DNA from: Anaerolineaceae bacterium
GTDB taxonomy: Bacteria > Chloroflexota > Anaerolineae > Anaerolineales > Villigracilaceae
Length of the DNA: 64,000 bases
Direction of reading: 5' to 3'
Assembly: GCA_009772985.1 (NCBI GenBank)
Contig: WOUS01000002.1
Coordinates: 248,001-312,000 of the forward strand
Made by a program: the position numbers and the translations under genes. Below, one piece after another: positions 59,292 through 64,000 of this stretch. Below the pieces are notes generated by a model. That model ran no database searches, was not told where the DNA came from, and worked only from the letters and a program-made list of their open reading frames with translations. How positions within the stretch are numbered: position 1 is the first letter of the stretch; the number at the start of each line of letters is the position of its first letter.

Positions 59292-61918
59292 CAATCCACC
59301 TCGACCGGCAACCAGACGGTAAATTCCGAGCCTTTGCGGATCTCGCTCGTCACTTCGATAAATCCGCCGTGATCGGTGACAATTCCGTACGAGACCGACA
59401 GCCCCAGCCCGGTCCCGCCATCCTTCGAGCGGGTGGTGAAGAACGGCTCGAAGATGCGGCTGAGATTCTCCTTTGAAATCCCCAGACCGGTATCGCGGAT
59501 GCTGACCGTGACCCAGCCGCGTCCCTCCCGCTGGCGCATGAATGTCTTTATGGATAACTTCCCGCCATCTGGCATGGCGTGGAGAGCGTTATGCACCAGG
59601 TTCAGAAAGACCTGCTTGATCTGGCTGCGGTCCACCGAGATCCAGGCCGGGCTGTTGGCGAATTCGGTCTGCATGGAAACGCCGCTGGTGTGCAGCAGGT
59701 GGCTGACCAGGGTCAGGATGTCGGAAAGGATCTCGTTCACGTCTGCCCGCACGCGCACGCTTTCGCCCTGGCGGGCAAAATCGAGCAGGCGCAGCACCAC
59801 GCTGCGCGCCCGGCTGGCTTCGCGCAGCACCAGTTCGAGGTCCGCGCGCGCGGCGGAATCCTTGGGCAGGTCGTCCAGCACCAGTTCGGTGAACCCGGCC
59901 ACCGTGGTGAGCGGATTGTTCAACTCGTGGGCGATGCCGGCCGCCATCTCGCCGACCGCGGCCAGTTTTGCCGCCTGGACGAGGCGGCTCTCGGCCACGC
60001 GCTGGGCAGCGACGCGTTGCTGCAGTTCCTCGCGCGCGGTCTGCAACTCCTGCACGGTGGCCTGTAGTTCCTGGTATTGCCCGACATTCGAGATAACGCT
60101 GGCCAGGATGCCCGCCAGCGATTCGAGCAGCAGCAGGTCGCTCTGCGTGAAGGCGTTCTTCTTCTGGCTTTCCACGTCCAGCACGCCCAGGATGCGCTCC
60201 CCGTCCCGCAGGGGGACGCACATCTCGGAGCCAACCTCCCAGTTGGGGATGGGCCGGTAGAACGGGTCCTGGCTGACGTCGTCGATAAGCATGCTCTGCC
60301 CGGTGGCGGCGACACGGCTGACGATGCCGGTCTGGTTGGGAGACGCCATGTACTGCAACCCGCTCCGGACGATATCCGCCGCGCTGCCCCCGATCCCTTC
60401 CACCACCAACGCCCGGTTGTTCCCCCTGACGAGCAGCACCGCGGCCAGTTCGTAGGCAAAGTTGCGGGCCATCAACTGGGCGGCGGTCTGCGCCACCTGG
60501 CGGACATCGGTTTGCCCGATGATCTGTTCCACCACCTCGTGGATGAGACTCAGGTTGCGGGCGCGCGCCTCGGCTTCCTGGCGCAGGCGCCCATTCTCGA
60601 TCAAGCCTGCCAGGTGGCTGGCGATGACCGTCAACAAGTGCTCATCGTAGACCGAGAAGGCCGCAGCGGCGGCGCTCTCCAATCCCAGCGAACCGATCAC
60701 CTGGCGGCGGAATTTCATCGGCACCGCCAGGGCGGAATGGACGTCCGGGTACACCGTCACGTAATCCGGCCGGATGCGCACATCGTCCAGGCGGAAGACC
60801 TCGCCGCGGTGGACGGGCTGCAGGACCGGGAATTCCTGCACCGGGCGGGTGTTCAGGATGACGGTCCCGCCCGAATCGTAGTAATGATAGAGCAGTTCCC
60901 CGTCCGGCGAAAGCAGGATCAAATTGATGTATTCCACGCCAAAGGCGCGGCGCAGGAGGGCGAAGACGCGCTGGGCCACCTGCTCCAGGTCGAGGGCGGA
61001 GGAAACGGTGATGGCGAAATCGTTCAGCAAAGCCAGGCGTCGGAGATGGTCGGTCAGGTTGGAGAAGGTGACGCTCTCGTCCACCAGCGCGGCGGCGCGG
61101 ACGGCCAGGCGTTTGAGCAGTTCCTGCTCTTCCTCCCGGAAGGGCTGGCCGCGCCAGAGCGCCGCCAGGCCGATGAAGCGCTGCCCGATGACGAGCGGCA
61201 GCCCCGCCCACGCGCCGGCCGAAGCGCCCGGGCCTGCGTCTGGCAGCATCTTCCATTCCAACTGGTCGCGGCGGATGAACTGCACCGCCCGCGTCTGGTT
61301 CGCCTTGCGCAGGAGCGGATTCTCGTCCAGGGGGAGGCGTTCCTTTGCGCATTCCGGGCAATTGGACTGCGCCTTGATCTCGAGCGTGTCGCCGGAGCGC
61401 ACCGCCAGCCACCCACCCTGGCAGCCGACGGAATGCACGAGCGAATCGAGCAGCCTGCCCAGCGCCTGGGGCAGGTCGTAGGAGACGCCGCCCAGGTCGG
61501 GGATGGCGACCGCCGGCAGGACCGACTCGGGGGCCGCCGCCCCCGCCGGGAGTCCCGGATGGCCGGAGGCCAGCGCCCGCCACAGCCGCGTCGCGGCGGC
61601 GGGGAACTCGTCCGCGCCGGCCAGGATCGCATACCGTTTCGATGGATCGGGGAATACGCCCAGTTTCTTGCACTGCAGTTTCGCCGCCGCGGGGACGGCG
61701 CGCACACGGCCGCGCTGCGCGGCCAGGGCGCCGTTGAGCCACGCCATGACCGGCGGCTGCCGCAGGGCAGCCAGCAATGCGGACCGCAATGCCGAGGTCA
61801 GGTGACAGGCCGCACGCACTTCCCACTCGTCCGACAGCCGTTCCAGCCAGACGGCCCATGCCGCCCCGCTCGCCTGACTGATTTCACGCAGTTGGTAATC
61901 CAATGCACCCTTCGACAT
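59291..61918 (-). CDS. GAF-domain histidine kinase, NtrB-like core
   Basis: 875 residues, no transmembrane helices. An N-terminal region without a clear family (about 1-170) is followed by three GAF domains (about 170-320, 330-490, 510-660), a coiled coil (about 660-690), HisKA with phospho-His in [18 protein letters not shown] and HATPase_c with INQ-type N-box ([11 protein letters not shown]), G1 [11 protein letters not shown] and G2 [13 protein letters not shown]. Likely partner of the two downstream genes. The start at 61918 ([10 protein letters not shown]) is where plausible protein begins; further upstream the frame is antisense to trmFO. It is divergent from trmFO with 63 nt between starts. 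Confidence 0.9.
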   Translation of the reverse strand: MSKGALDYQLREISQASGAAWAVWLERLSDEWEVRAACHLTSALRSALLAALRQPPVMAWLNGALAAQRGRVRAVPAAAKLQCKKLGVFPDPSKRYAILAGADEFPAAATRLWRALASGHPGLPAGAAAPESVLPAVAIPDLGGVSYDLPQALGRLLDSLVHSVGCQGGWLAVRSGDTLEIKAQSNCPECAKERLPLDENPLLRKANQTRAVQFIRRDQLEWKMLPDAGPGASAGAWAGLPLVIGQRFIGLAALWRGQPFREEEQELLKRLAVRAAALVDESVTFSNLTDHLRRLALLNDFAITVSSALDLEQVAQRVFALLRRAFGVEYINLILLSPDGELLYHYYDSGGTVILNTRPVQEFPVLQPVHRGEVFRLDDVRIRPDYVTVYPDVHSALAVPMKFRRQVIGSLGLESAAAAAFSVYDEHLLTVIASHLAGLIENGRLRQEAEARARNLSLIHEVVEQIIGQTDVRQVAQTAAQLMARNFAYELAAVLLVRGNNRALVVEGIGGSAADIVRSGLQYMASPNQTGIVSRVAATGQSMLIDDVSQDPFYRPIPNWEVGSEMCVPLRDGERILGVLDVESQKKNAFTQSDLLLLESLAGILASVISNVGQYQELQATVQELQTAREELQQRVAAQRVAESRLVQAAKLAAVGEMAAGIAHELNNPLTTVAGFTELVLDDLPKDSAARADLELVLREASRARSVVLRLLDFARQGESVRVRADVNEILSDILTLVSHLLHTSGVSMQTEFANSPAWISVDRSQIKQVFLNLVHNALHAMPDGGKLSIKTFMRQREGRGWVTVSIRDTGLGISKENLSRIFEPFFTTRSKDGGTGLGLSVSYGIVTDHGGFIEVTSEIRKGSEFTVWLPVEVD

Positions 61919-61966
61919 GTTCTTGCCCAACTTGATTATATAACAACTTCCCAAAATCCTGATGGT

Positions 61967-61972
61967 AAAATA
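61967..61972 (+). promoter_or_regulatory. -10 element TAAAAT before trmFO
   Basis: TAAAAT ends 9 nt before the trmFO ATG and no Shine-Dalgarno is present, again close to a leaderless layout. Confidence 0.4.
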
Positions 61973-61981
61973 CTCCTGCTT

Positions 61982-63349
61982 ATGCACCCCTCTCCCGAAC
62001 TGACTGTCGTCGGCGGCGGACTGGCCGGATCGGAAGCCGCCTGGCAGGCCGCCCAACGCGGACTGCGCGTCCGCCTGCTTGAGATGCGCCCCGCCGTCCC
62101 AACCGGTGCGCACCGGACCGGGAACCTGGCCGAACTGGTCTGCTCGAACTCGCTCGGCTCCAGCCTGCCCGACCGCGCCTCGGGCGTGCTCCAGAACGAG
62201 ATGCGCCGCCTCGGTTCGCTCCTGCTGGAATGCGCCGCCTCCGCTGCGCTGCCTGCCGGGAGCGCCCTGGCCGTGGACCGGGAGGCCTTCGCCCGCGCCG
62301 TCACCGGGCGCGTCGAGGCGCACCCGAACGTCGAACTTGTCCGCGCCGAAGTGACCGAGATCCCCGGCGGGCCGACGATCATCGCCTCCGGGCCGCTGAC
62401 CTCGGAACCGCTTTCCCGCAACATCGCCGCGTTGACCGGCGAACAGAACCTGCATTTCTACGACGCCGTTGCCCCCATCGTGGCCGCCGACTCGGTCAAC
62501 ATGGCGATTGCCTTCCGCGCCTCGCGCTACGGCAAGGGCGAGCAGGAGGAGGGCGATTACATCAACTGCCCCTTCACGCAGGAGCAATACGAAGCCTTCG
62601 TGGACGCGCTGCTCTCCGCCGAACGCATCCCCCTGCGCGACTTCGAGACCGGGATCGAGCAGGGCGTGGACGCCGGCGCGCAGCGATTCTTCGAGGGCTG
62701 CCTGCCGGTGGAGATCATCGCCCGCCGGGGAAGGCAGGCGCTGGCCTTCGGGCCGATGCGGCCGGTCGGGCTGACCGATCCGCACACCGGCCAACACCCG
62801 CGCGCCGTCGTCCAGTTGCGGCAGGACAACCTGGCCGGGAGCCTCTACAACCTGGTCGGCTTCCAGACCAACCTGACCTGGCCGGAGCAGGAACGCGTCT
62901 TCCGCATGATCCCCGGGCTGGAAGAGGCGGAATTCGTCCGCTACGGGCAGATGCACCGCAACACCTTCCTGGCCGCGCCGAAACTGCTGCTCCCCACCCT
63001 GCAATTCCGCGGCATCCCGGACCTGTTCTTTGCGGGCCAGATCACGGGCGTGGAGGGCTACCTCGGCAACATCGCCACCGGCCTGCTGGCCGGGCAGAAC
63101 GCGGCGCGCCTCCTGCGCGGGGAGCCGCTGCTCACCCTCCCGCCGACCACCATGCTGGGCGCGCTGTGCCGCTACATCACCGAGGCAGACCTGAAGGATT
63201 TCCAGCCGATGAAAGCCAACTTCGGCATCCTGCCGCCGCTGGAGGACACGCGCCGCATGGGCCGCCGCGAACGCTCCTACCTGTTCGCCGAACGCGCCGC
63301 GGCGGATTTCGAGCAATACCTGGAAAAGATGATGGTCGAGCGAGAATAG
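61982..63349 (+). CDS. trmFO: Folate-dependent tRNA (uracil-54-C5) methyltransferase TrmFO
   Basis: 455 residues, normal length. FAD-binding Rossmann motif [19 protein letters not shown] at the N-terminus, [25 protein letters not shown], the conserved [25 protein letters not shown], the NGLVGFQT-type segment ([11 protein letters not shown]), and [20 protein letters not shown]. It makes m5U54 in the T-loop of tRNAs with methylenetetrahydrofolate as carbon source, FAD-dependent. Related to but distinct from GidA. The ATG at 61982 is the first plausible start. Confidence 0.96.
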   Translation: MHPSPELTVVGGGLAGSEAAWQAAQRGLRVRLLEMRPAVPTGAHRTGNLAELVCSNSLGSSLPDRASGVLQNEMRRLGSLLLECAASAALPAGSALAVDREAFARAVTGRVEAHPNVELVRAEVTEIPGGPTIIASGPLTSEPLSRNIAALTGEQNLHFYDAVAPIVAADSVNMAIAFRASRYGKGEQEEGDYINCPFTQEQYEAFVDALLSAERIPLRDFETGIEQGVDAGAQRFFEGCLPVEIIARRGRQALAFGPMRPVGLTDPHTGQHPRAVVQLRQDNLAGSLYNLVGFQTNLTWPEQERVFRMIPGLEEAEFVRYGQMHRNTFLAAPKLLLPTLQFRGIPDLFFAGQITGVEGYLGNIATGLLAGQNAARLLRGEPLLTLPPTTMLGALCRYITEADLKDFQPMKANFGILPPLEDTRRMGRRERSYLFAERAAADFEQYLEKMMVERE

Positions 63350-63389
63350 CGCCTGCTCCCCTTGCAATGGTCTTGCTGTAAATACTCGA

Positions 63390-63525
63390 TGTCATTGCGA
63401 GACGCTGTGCTTTTCCAGCGGCGAAGCAATCCCCCGGAAATGGCCTGATTTTGTATCAACAGAGGACTGCTTCGTCGCACACCGTCCCGGCGTCTTTCCG
63501 GGAAAGAGCGCTCCTCGCAGTGAAA
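63390..63525. repeat. MITE-like inverted-repeat element, long version
   Basis: About 136 bp bounded by TGTCATTGCGAG and CTCGCAGTGA, with inner blocks GGCGAAGCAATCCCCCGG and GGACTGCTTCGTCGCACACC. It fills most of the 221-nt gap between trmFO and the peptidase gene; no gene is seen there. Same family as 10926 and 29676, with extra internal sequence. Confidence 0.7.
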
Positions 63526-63570
63526 CTGGTTATCACAAATTATATCCAATGTTGGTTTGGAGAGATTACA

Positions 63571-64000
63571 GTGGCTATACGCAGTCGTAAAATTTATCTC
63601 ATGGCCGCCGCTGGGCTGGCGCTGGTCGCCGCCGCCATCGTTCTGGCGCTTGGACGGGGCGCGCGTCCGCCGGAGGAGTTCGACGGCCAGCGCGCCTACC
63701 AGGACGTGCTGACCCAGATGGAGTTCGGGCCGCGCACGCCGGGCAGCGCGGCCCACGCGCAGGCGCTGGCCTGGATGCAAGCCGAACTCGAAGCCGCCGG
63801 CTGGCAGGTCGAGATCCAGGAGGCGGTCGCACTGGGGCATCCCATCCAGAACCTGGTCGCCCGCCGGGGAGACGCCGCGCCGCAGGTCATCCTGGGGGCG
63901 CACTACGACAGCCGCATCCGCGCGGACCGGGACGACGGTCCGGGACGGGACGGGCCGGTGCCGGGCGCCAACGACGGGGCCTCGGGCGTGGCCGTCCTGC
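63571..64000 (+). CDS. M28 family metallopeptidase, partial (5' end)
   Basis: 143 codons are visible before the window ends. GTG start preceded by GGAGAG at 6 nt. It begins VAIRSRKIYLMAAAGLALVA, an uncleaved signal anchor or signal peptide, then a region with MEFGPRTPGSAAHAQALAWM, typical of the start of M28 aminopeptidases and glutaminyl-cyclase-like enzymes. Two zinc-site motifs are present: His in LGAHYDSR and Asp in GANDGASGVAVL. Predicted to be an exported zinc-dependent aminopeptidase or glutaminyl cyclase; the rest of the active site is outside the window. Confidence 0.88.
   Translation, partial: MAIRSRKIYLMAAAGLALVAAAIVLALGRGARPPEEFDGQRAYQDVLTQMEFGPRTPGSAAHAQALAWMQAELEAAGWQVEIQEAVALGHPIQNLVARRGDAAPQVILGAHYDSRIRADRDDGPGRDGPVPGANDGASGVAVL

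Noticed and set aside
61919..63367. Upstream extension of the NtrB-like kinase frame across trmFO
   Set aside because: It is antisense to the intact trmFO gene and its residues show no kinase-associated domain; the ATG at 61918 is a better start.

Overview
The window looks like chromosomal DNA of a Chloroflexota bacterium, most likely class Anaerolineae. This is inferred from gene content, not from a marker gene. The pointers are GC-rich coding sequence, very large dCache/HAMP/multi-GAF signalling proteins, type 2 IPP isomerase, an Agl23-type membrane glycosyltransferase fused to NHL repeats, STAND ATPases with TPR arrays, and many short palindromic repeats between and inside genes. No plasmid, prophage or CRISPR features were seen.

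Layout. 1-2.9 kb: a truncated lipoprotein gene, a TrmH-type RNA methyltransferase, a small membrane protein, a DUF4258 remnant with a DUF2283 gene, and an esterase. 2.9-6.9 kb (minus strand): a heterodimeric ABC exporter behind a 29-codon leader peptide and an intrinsic terminator, which together read as a ribosome-controlled attenuator. 6.9-20.4 kb: a tyrosine recombinase, two STAND/TPR ATPases, a frameshifted radical SAM gene, a duplicated lipoprotein gene (one copy broken), tRNA-Leu, tig-clpP and a HAD phosphatase. 20.4-31.2 kb: housekeeping genes, namely rlmN, the Agl23-NHL fusion, sucCD, acpP, fni, a VapBC-like pair, a second DUF2283 gene, a polyprenyl synthase and tRNA-Gly.

31.3-55.9 kb is the most striking part: eleven co-directional, tightly spaced genes that probably form one operon. 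It encodes two stand-alone receiver proteins, six membrane-anchored GAF proteins with no kinase domain, a ParA-type ATPase, a 2034-residue hybrid histidine kinase (GAF/PAS array, HisKA, HATPase, two receivers), and a threonine-synthase-like PLP enzyme with a C-terminal receiver domain. The six membrane proteins end in the first helices of a GAF domain, and the kinase begins with the second half of one. I infer a membrane sensory array, positioned by ParA, feeding the one kinase, with the receiver-bearing enzyme as a possible metabolic output.

55.9-64 kb: a DMT permease, a second two-component cluster on the minus strand (NtrB-like kinase; a receiver-GAF-kinase gene split by a frameshift; a receiver/winged-helix regulator), trmFO, and the start of an M28 peptidase gene.

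Two themes cross the window. Several families of perfect palindromes occur both between genes and in frame inside genes, some differing by paired compensatory changes. Several genes also carry short internal deletions or frameshifts, which may be real decay or assembly error.
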